Source: Limisphaerales bacterium (GTDB lineage: Bacteria; Verrucomicrobiota; Verrucomicrobiia; Limisphaerales; SXTU01). From it: a stretch of 44,062 nucleotides of DNA. Below, in pieces: positions 1 through 7,353 of the stretch. Location of the stretch: positions 1 through 44,062 of the forward strand of contig WRPG01000044.1 in the NCBI GenBank assembly GCA_009773355.1. Reading direction: 5' to 3'. Both the position numbers and the translations under genes were made by a program. Below the pieces are notes generated by a model. It made no database searches and had not been told where the DNA came from. It saw only the letters and a program-made list of their open reading frames with translations. The number at the start of each line of letters is the position of its first letter. Position 1 is the first letter of the stretch.

Positions 1-2
1 CC

Positions 3-107
3 CCGCCGCCCCCGCCGCCCGGCACCAAGCCCCCGCCCCCGCCGCCGCCCAAGCCCGGCGGTCCCGCCGTCATCAACATCGCCGCGCCGAAGAAGACGCT
101 GGATTGA
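3..107 (+). CDS. C-terminal end of a proline-rich protein (5' truncated)
   Basis: An open frame runs in from the left edge and stops at TGA 105-107. Only 34 residues are visible. They are almost pure proline with a GTK and a PKPGG interruption, then a tail ending VINIAAPKKTLD. Such tails occur on envelope-spanning and secreted proteins, but nothing here identifies a family. No function is assigned. It converges on the minus-strand gene ending at 235, with two short palindromes between them. Confidence 0.6.
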   Translation, partial: PPPPPPGTKPPPPPPPKPGGPAVINIAAPKKTLD

Positions 108-115
108 GTCCGCAG

Positions 116-181
116 CTCGACATTCCAATGTCGAGAACCGGCCGGCTGACGCGCGTCCGCACTCGACATCGGAATGTCGAG
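116..181. repeat. Two copies of a short CTCGACAT palindrome
   Basis: Positions 116-135 read CTCGACATT-CC-AATGTCGAG, a perfect 9-bp inverted repeat. Positions 162-181 carry a near copy, CTCGACAT-CGGA-ATGTCGAG. They are 26 bp apart between two convergent genes. There is no T-run, so a classical intrinsic terminator is unlikely. A dispersed intergenic palindrome or a protein-binding site fits better. Tandem duplication is seen directly; function is inferred. Confidence 0.7.
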
Positions 182-234
182 CCACGCCGTGATCCCGCCA
201 CTCGTTCACGACGTTTGCCAGCGAAGAAGGGGAA

Positions 235-426
235 TCATTGTTCCTTGAAGGGCCGGAGCCGCCCCAGCAGCCAATCAGCGCCCAGGATGAGCACCGGCAT
301 TGTCCGCACATAATTCGTGTAGCCGAAAGTTCCGCCCAGCCCAACCACGACGAACGAGAGCGGAATCGAGACGACGAATGCCAAGGTGAACGCGGCTGCG
401 ATGCGGGTGAATGTCTTCACTGTCAC
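235..426 (-). CDS. Small hydrophobic membrane protein (63 aa)
   Basis: The proposed start is GTG at 426, which overlaps the TGA of the upstream cytochrome gene as GTGA and suggests translational coupling. The product has a Lys/Arg N-terminus (TVKTFTRIA), a strong membrane segment at about residues 8-31, a second weaker hydrophobic stretch at about 43-55 (VLILGADWLLG), and a basic tail RLRPFKEQ. An ATG further upstream at 480 would place 18 extra residues inside the neighbour's coding sequence and looks less likely. No family is recognised. The context suggests an accessory membrane protein of the cytochrome locus, which is inference only. Confidence 0.5.
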   Translation of the reverse strand: MTVKTFTRIAAAFTLAFVVSIPLSFVVVGLGGTFGYTNYVRTMPVLILGADWLLGRLRPFKEQ

Positions 427-3400
427 CGTTTCATCAGCGTCTCGTCCAAGTTCAGCAGCACATTCGCCACCGTGGTCCACGCGGCGAGGTTCGCGGCGTC
501 CGCGCCTTCGGGCAGCGGGCCGAGCGGGTCGGTGGCGAGGGCGGTGGCCTTCGTCTTGTCCTTCGCGAACTCGGCGGCGCTGTCGGCGTGGAGCTTCACG
601 ATCTTGGCAAGTTCGTTGTCCGAGGGCGGGCGTGACAGCACGAGGCGGAAGCCGTGGCGGGCCTTGTCAGCCTCGGTCGCGCCGCCGTCCTTCGCCATGC
701 GGCGGGCGAGAGCCTGCGCGGCCTCCACATAAACGGGGTCGTTCATCGTCACGAGGGCCTGCAGCGGCGTGTTGGTGCGGTTGCGGCGGAGGGAGCAGGA
801 CTCGCGGCTCGGCGCATCGAACGTGGCCATCGAGGGATACGGGCTGGTGCGCCGCCACTCGGTGTAGAGGCCGCGCCGGTAGCGGTCCTCGCCTGCGCTC
901 GTGGTCCAGTCCAGCGCGCTGCCGAACGCGGCGTTGAGGCCCGAGCTGGGACGCGTGGGGCGGACACTGGGGCCGAGCATCTTGGGACTCAACAGGCCGC
1001 TCGCGGCGAGCGACTGGTCGCGCACCATCTCGGCGGTCAGGCGCAGGCGCGGCCCGCGCGAGAGCAGGCGGTTGTCCGGGTCCTTCTCCAGCGCGTCAGG
1101 CGTGACCTTTGAGGACTGCCGGTAGGCCTGCGAGGTGACCAGCAGGCGGAGAAACTTCTTCGTGTCCCACTTCATCGCGACGAGTTCGGTCGCGAGCCAG
1201 TCGAGCAGCTCCGGGTGCGACGGCAACTCGCCCTGCGCGCCAAACTCCTCGCTCGTCCGCACCAGGCCGGTGCCGAAGATGGCCTCCCAGTAGCGGTTCG
1301 CCACCACGCGCGCGGTTAGCGGGTTGTTCTCGTCCACGAGCCACTTCGCCAGTGTCAGGCGGTTGCGCGGCGCGTCCTTGGGCAGCGGATGCCACGCGAC
1401 GGGGACGGCCTCCGTGGTTTCCTCGCCGAGGTTCTGCCAGTTGCCGCGAAGCTGCACCTGCGTCTTGCGCCGCTTGTCGGCCGCCAGCTCGCGGAGGATG
1501 GGCACGGTGCTGGGCTTCAGGTCCGCGAGTGACTTGGTGAGCGAGGCGAGCTGCGTGCGCTCTTGCTTCAACTCAGGCGCGAGCGTGCGGGCGTAGTAGT
1601 CCACCACCTTCGCGCGGTCGCCGGGCGGCAGAGTGTTCAGTGACCAGTTTTCAGTGTTCAGTGAGCGGCTGGACGCCAGTGTGGAAACAATCGCGACGGG
1701 CGTGCGCGCGACCTCGGCGGCCTTGCCGTCCGCCGTCACGCCGATGCGGAAGCTGCCCAGCGTCGCCTTTGCGGTGGCGGACTGCTGCTCCAAGGTCACG
1801 GCCAGCCGCGACCCGGCGGGAATCTCCACCGGCTTCTCCGCGATGAGCGTGAGCGAATGCGCCTTGCCGGTCCCGCCGCCCACCGCCCAGCCGCGCGTGC
1901 GGTCCTTGGCGGGCGCGGTGTCGTTGATGACATTCTCCGCGTCGTAGCTTGCCTGTGTGAAGTCCGCGATGGCCGCCGTGAACTTCACCTCGCGCGCGCC
2001 TTTCATGGCGAACGCCACGTCCTTCTTGGGCGCGTCGTTGCCGGCTTTGTCCCAGACCACGTTGCGCTGCGCGTCCAGCGCCACCACGCGGAAGCCCTTG
2101 AGCCGCTCGCCCGCCTCGGCGCGGTTCCAGACCACGATGCGCTCCAGCACGCGGGCCTCCTTCAAATCCACCTCCCACCACGGATTGTCCTGCGCCTCGG
2201 TGTGCGCCACGGAACCCTTCTCATACTCGCCGTCCGTCTTGCCGTCGTTGGCACGCGCCGCGGCGGCGTTCATGTAAGTGCTGCTCTGCTTGGCCTCGCC
2301 CTTGGGCGCGAGGTTCTCGCCGCCGCTGAAGACCTGGACTTCCGCGAGCTGGAGAAACTGGTTCTTCGCCGGCAGCTCGATGCGGATGAACCGCGCCGCC
2401 GGCCCCTTGCTTTCGGCGGGCGGAAGAATGTTCGCCCGCACGCGCGTCAGGACGAAGTTCCCCGCCGCCAGACCGGGGCCTTTGCCGGGGAGCTTGTCGC
2501 TGGGCAACGCCTCGACGCGCAAAGCCGTCAGCTTCTGCGCGTCGGACAGGGTCAGCTCAACGGTGAAATTGTCCTTCGCCGCTTCGTTCTTCGCCACGAA
2601 CACCGAGCCGTCGTCCTGCGCCGTGAGCGCCGCGCCGGAGGAGGCTTTCGCGGCGGACGGCTTCGGCGCGTTCCAGTCGAGCCTCACCGGAAACGCCTTC
2701 GCCCACTTGTCCGCGCTGGCGACGACGGTGGCGGACGGCGACTTGAACTTCGCCTCGACCGCCGCGAGTTCCGCTGCCCAATCGGCCTTCTGCTTGCGCT
2801 GCGCGTCGGTGTAAAAGCTCAGGAGCGGCGACTCGTCGCGCTTGTCGGCGTCCTCGGTGTTGTTGAGGAAGGCGAAGAGCTGGTAATACTCCTTCTGCGC
2901 GATGGGGTCGTATTTGTGCGTGTGGCACTGCGCGCACGCCATTGAGGTGCCCATCCAGACCGCGAAAGTCGTGTTGACCCGGTCCACGATGGCGGCGATG
3001 CGCCACTCCTCGTCATTCGTGCCGCCTTCGGAGTTGGTCATCGTGTTGCGATGGAACGCCGTGCCCTTGAGCTGCTCCTCGGTCGCATTCTCCAGCAGGT
3101 CGGCGGCGAGCTGCTCGATGGTGAACTGGTCGAACGGCAGGTTGCGGTTGAAGGCGTTGATGACGTAGTCGCGGAAAGCCCAGATGACCCGCGAAGGGTC
3201 GTCCGCGTAACCCGCGCTGTCCGCATAGCGCGCGAGGTCCAGCCACAGCCGCGCCCAATGCTCGCCATAGCTCGGTTTCGCCAACTGCAAGTCCACGAAC
3301 CGCTCGTAAGCCTTCGGCTGCTTGTCCGCGACGAACGCGTCCACCTCGGCCACGCTCGGCGGCAAGCCGGTGAGGTCCAGCGCCACGCGCCGGGCGAGCG

Positions 3401-3965
3401 CGTAACGGTCGGCTTCGGGTTGGGGCGTGAGCTTCTCCTTCGCGAGCCGGTGGTAGATGAAGGCATCAATGGGATTGGCGATTGCCGATTGCCGATTGCC
3501 GATTGCCGGCACCGCCGGCCGCACGGGCTTCTGGTAGGACCAATGCCCCGCAGACTTCGCCCCGCTCTTCACCCACGCGGTGAGCAGCTCCACCTCGCGC
3601 GGCGTGAGCTGCTTGCCCGTCTTGGGCGGCGGCATCACGTCATCGGGATCGCTCGTGATGACGCGCTGGATGAGCGGGCTTTTTTGCGGCTGACCGGGCA
3701 CGACCACGCGCCGGCCATCACCGAGGTCCGCCACGATGCCCTCCGCCGTGTCGAGCCGCAGGCCCACGCCCTTCTTGCCGCCCTTGCGCTCCTTGTCATC
3801 CGGCCCGTGGCAATGGAAGCACTTGTCCGAGAGAATGGGGCGAATCTCCCGCTGGAAATCCGGCGCGGCCACGGCCTTGGGCGCGGGCGCGGCGATGGCC
3901 CACCCGACGGCGGTGCAGAGGAACCCGGCGAAGCCCCAGCGTTTCAAAATGCGTGTCATGTTCAT
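423..3965 (-). CDS. PSCyt1-DUF1549-DUF1553 planctomycete-type cytochrome c protein
   Basis: A secreted multidomain protein of 1180 aa. The start at 3965 (MNMTRILKRWGF) gives a clean signal peptide of about 34 residues; an ATG at 4073 adds 36 residues that spoil it, and an ATG at 3959 is also possible. A heme motif CFHCH at residues 49-53 lies in the PSCyt1 domain. DUF1549 follows from about residue 164 and includes a second CXXCH (CAQCH, near 345). A discoidin-like F5/8 type C region covers about 545-640. DUF1553 runs from about 860 to the usual LDETLMKR-type end. The family is abundant in Planctomycetes and Verrucomicrobia, usually with secreted hydrolases; its biochemical role is not settled, and periplasmic redox or polysaccharide breakdown is generally supposed. 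Two heptamer DNA arrays are embedded at residues 153-164 and 767-778. It follows the DUF1592-type gene ending at 4178. Confidence 0.93.
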   Translation of the reverse strand: MNMTRILKRWGFAGFLCTAVGWAIAAPAPKAVAAPDFQREIRPILSDKCFHCHGPDDKERKGGKKGVGLRLDTAEGIVADLGDGRRVVVPGQPQKSPLIQRVITSDPDDVMPPPKTGKQLTPREVELLTAWVKSGAKSAGHWSYQKPVRPAVPAIGNRQSAIANPIDAFIYHRLAKEKLTPQPEADRYALARRVALDLTGLPPSVAEVDAFVADKQPKAYERFVDLQLAKPSYGEHWARLWLDLARYADSAGYADDPSRVIWAFRDYVINAFNRNLPFDQFTIEQLAADLLENATEEQLKGTAFHRNTMTNSEGGTNDEEWRIAAIVDRVNTTFAVWMGTSMACAQCHTHKYDPIAQKEYYQLFAFLNNTEDADKRDESPLLSFYTDAQRKQKADWAAELAAVEAKFKSPSATVVASADKWAKAFPVRLDWNAPKPSAAKASSGAALTAQDDGSVFVAKNEAAKDNFTVELTLSDAQKLTALRVEALPSDKLPGKGPGLAAGNFVLTRVRANILPPAESKGPAARFIRIELPAKNQFLQLAEVQVFSGGENLAPKGEAKQSSTYMNAAAARANDGKTDGEYEKGSVAHTEAQDNPWWEVDLKEARVLERIVVWNRAEAGERLKGFRVVALDAQRNVVWDKAGNDAPKKDVAFAMKGAREVKFTAAIADFTQASYDAENVINDTAPAKDRTRGWAVGGGTGKAHSLTLIAEKPVEIPAGSRLAVTLEQQSATAKATLGSFRIGVTADGKAAEVARTPVAIVSTLASSRSLNTENWSLNTLPPGDRAKVVDYYARTLAPELKQERTQLASLTKSLADLKPSTVPILRELAADKRRKTQVQLRGNWQNLGEETTEAVPVAWHPLPKDAPRNRLTLAKWLVDENNPLTARVVANRYWEAIFGTGLVRTSEEFGAQGELPSHPELLDWLATELVAMKWDTKKFLRLLVTSQAYRQSSKVTPDALEKDPDNRLLSRGPRLRLTAEMVRDQSLAASGLLSPKMLGPSVRPTRPSSGLNAAFGSALDWTTSAGEDRYRRGLYTEWRRTSPYPSMATFDAPSRESCSLRRNRTNTPLQALVTMNDPVYVEAAQALARRMAKDGGATEADKARHGFRLVLSRPPSDNELAKIVKLHADSAAEFAKDKTKATALATDPLGPLPEGADAANLAAWTTVANVLLNLDETLMKR
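1632..1666. repeat. Heptanucleotide array inside coding sequence (AGTGTTC type)
   Basis: Five consecutive 7-bp units read AGTGTTC, AGTGACC, AGTTTTC, AGTGTTC, AGTGAGC. They lie inside the DUF1549/DUF1553 gene and encode a 7-residue period (SLNTENW then SLNT) in a low-complexity link ahead of the DUF1553 domain. The lower GC content stands out against the surrounding gene. A 35-bp insertion is not a multiple of three, so the frame must have been restored by neighbouring bases. Confidence 0.8.
3473..3507. repeat. Heptanucleotide array inside coding sequence (GATTGCC type)
   Basis: Five 7-bp units are present: GATTGGC once, then GATTGCC four times. They lie inside the DUF1549/DUF1553 gene, in the linker between the N-terminal heme domain and DUF1549, and encode IGNRQSA followed by IAN. 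The array has the same length (35 bp) and copy number as the array at 1632 but an unrelated unit sequence. Confidence 0.85.
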
Positions 3966-4079
3966 GTCAGCTCGCGAGCTTGGACGCGCCAGGCCGGCGG
4001 GCGATTGAGGTTTTGCGGAGAAAGTGTCCGTCAACCCACCGGGCTTGTCCATCGCGGCGACGGCTCTCGCCACGCCGCT

Positions 4080-4171
4080 GTAGGAGACGAAGTGAGGAGC
4101 CTCTGACCAGATCGGAAGGCGGGAGCGGGACTTGGGAATCCTAATTAGAAACTCCTCACGTCGCCTCCTAC
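4080..4171. repeat. 92-bp palindromic repeat element (MITE-like)
   Basis: Left arm 4080-4099 begins GTAGGAG and right arm 4152-4171 ends CTCCTAC. The two 20-bp arms pair with 18 of 20 matches, around a 52-bp centre that contains TAATTAG. The element fills most of the gap between two co-oriented cytochrome genes. The architecture fits a dispersed non-autonomous palindromic element; no transposase is visible. It could also form a strong RNA hairpin that separates expression of the two genes. Confidence 0.75.
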
Positions 4172-4177
4172 GGGGAG

Positions 4178-6511
4178 CTACTCCGCGCCTTCCTGCTGCT
4201 TCACCAGTTGGGTGCCGCGGCGGAGGCGGAAGGGGTCGCTCTTCACGATGGCGGTGATGAGGGCGGAGAACTTGTGGTCGGCCTTCGCCGTCTGCGCGCA
4301 GATCTGGTTGAGCGCGCGGTTGTCGTAGAACTCCAAGCCGCGCCCAATGCCATAGGTGAGGAGCTGCTCGGCGAGGTTGCGCACGACGAGTTCCTGCTTG
4401 CCCTTGAGGATGGCCTTCAGCTCCGCCGGCCCTTGGAAGGACTTGCCGTCGGGCAGCGTGCCGGAGGGGTCAATGGGGCCTTCGTCGGTCTTGCTGCGGA
4501 AGCGGCCGATGGCGTCGAAGTTCTCGAAGGCGAACCCGAGGGCGTCCATTTGCTTGTGGCAGTTGGCGCACGCCGGATTCTCCCGATGCTGCTCCATGCG
4601 CTGGCGCAGGGTGCCGGTGAGCTGCTTCTGCTGCTCCAGCCCGAGGACGTTGGGCGGCGGCGGCGGCGGCGGCGTGCCGAGGATTTGCTCGAGCACCCAC
4701 TTGCCACGCTTCACGGGCGAGGTGCGCGTGGGGTTCGAGGTGACGGTGAGGATGCTGGCGTGGGTGAGCAGGCCGCCGCGCTCCTTGCCGGTGAGGGTGA
4801 CGCGGTTGAAGGAGTTGTCACCGCGACTGCGGTAGCCACCGCGGCCGCGACCCGAAGCATCCCCGCCGCTGTTCAGCCCGTAATGCCGGGCGAGGGTGTC
4901 GTTGACGTAGGTGAAGTCGGCGTCAATGAGGTCGAGCACGCTGCGGTCCTCGCGGACAATCTCGCCGAAGAAGAGTTCCGTCTCGCGGAGCATCGCGCGG
5001 CGGAGGCGCTCGTCGAAGTTCGGGAAGAGCTTGTTGTCGGGCGCGAAGGTTTTCAGCCGCTCCAACTGGAGCCATTGCAGCGCGAAGTTCTGGGTGAGCG
5101 ACTCGGCCTTGGGGTCCTTCAACATGCGGCGGACCTGGTGCTCAAGGGCGGGCGTGAGCTGGTGCTTCGCGGCGAGGGCGAGCAGTTCGTCGTCGGGCAT
5201 CGTGCTCCAGAGGAAGTAGCTCAGGCGCGCGGCGAGCTGATACTCGTCCAGCGGATGCGCGCCAGGATAGCGCGGCAGGGAGTCCAGCTCGACGCGGAAG
5301 AGGAACTTGGGCGAGCAGAGGACGACCTTGAGCAACTGCTGGACGCCGGCCTCCCAGCGGCCCTTCGCGTCGTCGGCGGCGGCCTGGGCGACCTTGAGGT
5401 AGCGGTCGAGTTCCGCCGGCGTGGGCGGGCGGCGGAAGGCGCGGGTGAGGAACCACTGCGTGAACTCGCGGAGCTTGCGGTCGTCGGGCGTGTTGACGAG
5501 GCGCGCGGCGACGCGCTGCTGGAACTCGGGCCGCGTGTCCGCCGGGCCGACGACCTGGAACTGCTGGACGAAGAGCATCCGGTTGGTCACGCCGCTGGTG
5601 ACGGGGTTGAGATACTTGATGCTGAAGGTGTGCTCGCCCACGGGCAGTGGGAGGTTCAACTCGAGGTTCTCCCACTTCTTGATCGGGGCCGTGACGGTGA
5701 AGACCTGCTTCTCCACGTCATCCACCAACAGCGCCAGCCTGACCGGCTCGCCGTCGGGGGCGTTGGTCATGCCGGCCCGGACGCGGAAGACATAGTCCCC
5801 GGCCAGGGTGAGCTTCTGGCGGTTGAGCAGGAAGCCGCGCGTGACCGGCCGGGTGGAGTTCTCGGTGCCATAGCCGCCCGGCTCGAGGAAGATGGAGGCC
5901 GTGGTGCGGGTGGGCGGCTTGGGCGGGTCGAGCACGATGGCGCGCGCGGCGATGCCCTCGGCGGCGGCGAGGTAACGCTCCAGATGGACGGGCGAGATGG
6001 AGAGCACGTCGCCGATGTTGTCAAAGCCGTGGCCGATGTCGTCGGCGGGAAAATTCTCGGCGGGGTTGAAGTCCACGTTCACGAGGTCGCGGACGGTGTG
6101 GTTGTATTCGGTGCGGTTGAGGCGGCGGAGCGTGACGCGGCCAGGGTCGGGCGGGGATTTCTTCTCGGCGAGGGCGAAGGAGTTTTCGATGGCCGAGTTG
6201 AAGCCGGCTAGTTCCTGCGGGGTGGGCTGGGGCTGCTTCTTGGGCGGCATCTCGCTGGAGTTGACCTGCTGGAGGATGCTCTTCCAAAGCTTGTGCTCCT
6301 TGAGGATGTTGGTGTCGTCCTTGAACTTCGTGAGGTCGAGGTCCGCCTTCTTCTGCTTCTCCCCGTGGCAGTCGTAGCAGTGCTTCTTCATGAACGAGAC
6401 AGCGGCGCCCTTGAAGTCCGGCACGGCGGCGGGCAACGAAGCGGCCAGGGCCAGCAACGCCGCCGCGCCCCAGGCCGCGCGGTGGTGGAGGAACGGAAGA
6501 CCAACGAACAT
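4178..6511 (-). CDS. DUF1587/DUF1592/DUF1588/DUF1585 cytochrome c-type protein
   Basis: A secreted protein of 777 aa. A signal peptide (about residues 1-28) is followed by a heme motif CYDCH at 44-48 in a PSCyt1-type domain. The family's usual order then follows: DUF1587 (about 118-185), an insert resembling a CBM60-type carbohydrate-binding module (about 200-315), DUF1595 (about 335-395), DUF1592 (about 405-535), DUF1588 with a second CXXCH (ACANCH, near 650), and DUF1585 to the end (TYGIGRGLEFYD, SDPFRLRR). Length and order match the family. This class is encoded next to secreted polymer-degrading enzymes in planctomycetes and verrucomicrobia; electron transfer is inferred from the two heme motifs. 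It is probably the first gene of the minus-strand set ending at 235, with a palindrome separating it from the next gene. Confidence 0.93.
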   Translation of the reverse strand: MFVGLPFLHHRAAWGAAALLALAASLPAAVPDFKGAAVSFMKKHCYDCHGEKQKKADLDLTKFKDDTNILKEHKLWKSILQQVNSSEMPPKKQPQPTPQELAGFNSAIENSFALAEKKSPPDPGRVTLRRLNRTEYNHTVRDLVNVDFNPAENFPADDIGHGFDNIGDVLSISPVHLERYLAAAEGIAARAIVLDPPKPPTRTTASIFLEPGGYGTENSTRPVTRGFLLNRQKLTLAGDYVFRVRAGMTNAPDGEPVRLALLVDDVEKQVFTVTAPIKKWENLELNLPLPVGEHTFSIKYLNPVTSGVTNRMLFVQQFQVVGPADTRPEFQQRVAARLVNTPDDRKLREFTQWFLTRAFRRPPTPAELDRYLKVAQAAADDAKGRWEAGVQQLLKVVLCSPKFLFRVELDSLPRYPGAHPLDEYQLAARLSYFLWSTMPDDELLALAAKHQLTPALEHQVRRMLKDPKAESLTQNFALQWLQLERLKTFAPDNKLFPNFDERLRRAMLRETELFFGEIVREDRSVLDLIDADFTYVNDTLARHYGLNSGGDASGRGRGGYRSRGDNSFNRVTLTGKERGGLLTHASILTVTSNPTRTSPVKRGKWVLEQILGTPPPPPPPNVLGLEQQKQLTGTLRQRMEQHRENPACANCHKQMDALGFAFENFDAIGRFRSKTDEGPIDPSGTLPDGKSFQGPAELKAILKGKQELVVRNLAEQLLTYGIGRGLEFYDNRALNQICAQTAKADHKFSALITAIVKSDPFRLRRGTQLVKQQEGAE

Positions 6512-6789
6512 GGGAAAGCCGACGGCGACGGAGGGAGGCTATTCAGCGGGAGCTGGAAACCGACGATGAACCACCAACCGGCCCCAATGGGAGGGGAAGG
6601 AACGGCAGCTTGCCTCGCCTTTGGTCATTGGCCGTTTCAAAAGTGCAGGCAAGGCGGGTTGGCGGGGCAAAGCTGTCGCCCGCTGGGAGCACTCCTTGCA
6701 TCGCTGTCTGCCCGGACCCACCAAATAGTGTGTCAAACCAGTTGCAGCACCACGACTAATTGGGGTAGAACCACCCAGAGCGCGCTTCG

Positions 6790-7353
6790 ATGGCATTCTG
6801 GCTGGCAGTCTGTTCGGTGCTGGGCATTTACCTTGCCCGGATGGTGGAACTGCGGGCCAAACGCGAGACCATCCCCGGTCAAGTGCGCGAAACGCGGACG
6901 CTGACGTGGTTCGTCGTGACGGGAACGCTGATGTTGGTGGGCGCGCTGGGGGAATTTCTTTGGCGGAGGCCGGAGTGGAACACGGTGACGTTCGTGCTCG
7001 GCTGGGCGTGCGGGCTGGCGTCGTTCGGCATCCGGCGCAGCGCGATTGCGGCGCTGGGAAAGTTCTGGAGCCTCCATGTGGAAATCCGCGAGACGCATGA
7101 GTTCGTGCGCAGCGGCCCGTTCCGCTGGATGCGGCACCCGACTTACTTCTCGATGACGCTGGAACTGCTCGCGCTGGCGCTGATCTTGCAGGCGGGCTGG
7201 ACGGCGCTGGTGGTCACGCTGCTCTTCATCCCCGCCCTCCACGCGCGGGTGCGGCTGGAAGAAACGGCGCTGGTCGAAAAATTCGGCGACGCCTACCGCG
7301 CGTATCAGCGCAGCACGCCGGCGATCTTCCCGTGGAAAGGGCCGACCCAATGA
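6790..7353 (+). CDS. Isoprenylcysteine carboxyl methyltransferase-like membrane protein
   Basis: A 187-aa membrane protein with hydrophobic segments at about residues 1-15, 43-60, 68-85 and 133-160. It carries the family signature SGPFRWMRHPTYFS (about 108-121) and the C-terminal pattern EETALVEKFGDAYRAY, typical of ICMT/PEMT-type methyltransferases that use S-adenosylmethionine at the membrane. The bacterial substrate is unknown; lipids, quinone-like or polyketide-derived phenols are possible. ATG 6790 is the only ATG start, since a stop codon precedes it at 6766. It ends in a 4-nt ATGA overlap with the ketosynthase gene, so the two are probably translated together. The 278-bp gap upstream separates it from the divergent DUF1592-type gene and must hold both promoters, but no clear promoter was seen there. 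Confidence 0.82.
   Translation: MAFWLAVCSVLGIYLARMVELRAKRETIPGQVRETRTLTWFVVTGTLMLVGALGEFLWRRPEWNTVTFVLGWACGLASFGIRRSAIAALGKFWSLHVEIRETHEFVRSGPFRWMRHPTYFSMTLELLALALILQAGWTALVVTLLFIPALHARVRLEETALVEKFGDAYRAYQRSTPAIFPWKGPTQ

Noticed and set aside
3473-3507. Tandem heptamers as a CRISPR array
   Set aside because: Units are 7 bp without spacers; there are no cas genes in the window.
4208-6211. Long antisense open frame over the DUF1592-type gene (also 8498-10735, 21579-23819 and 25137-27002)
   Set aside because: High GC content makes long opposite-strand frames common. Their products are repetitive in Arg, Ala, Gly and Glu or lack domains, while the facing frames have clear family motifs.
6512-6789. 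Small minus-strand open frame in the divergent gap (6539-6796)
   Set aside because: Low-complexity basic product, no start context and overlap with the methyltransferase start; treated as intergenic.
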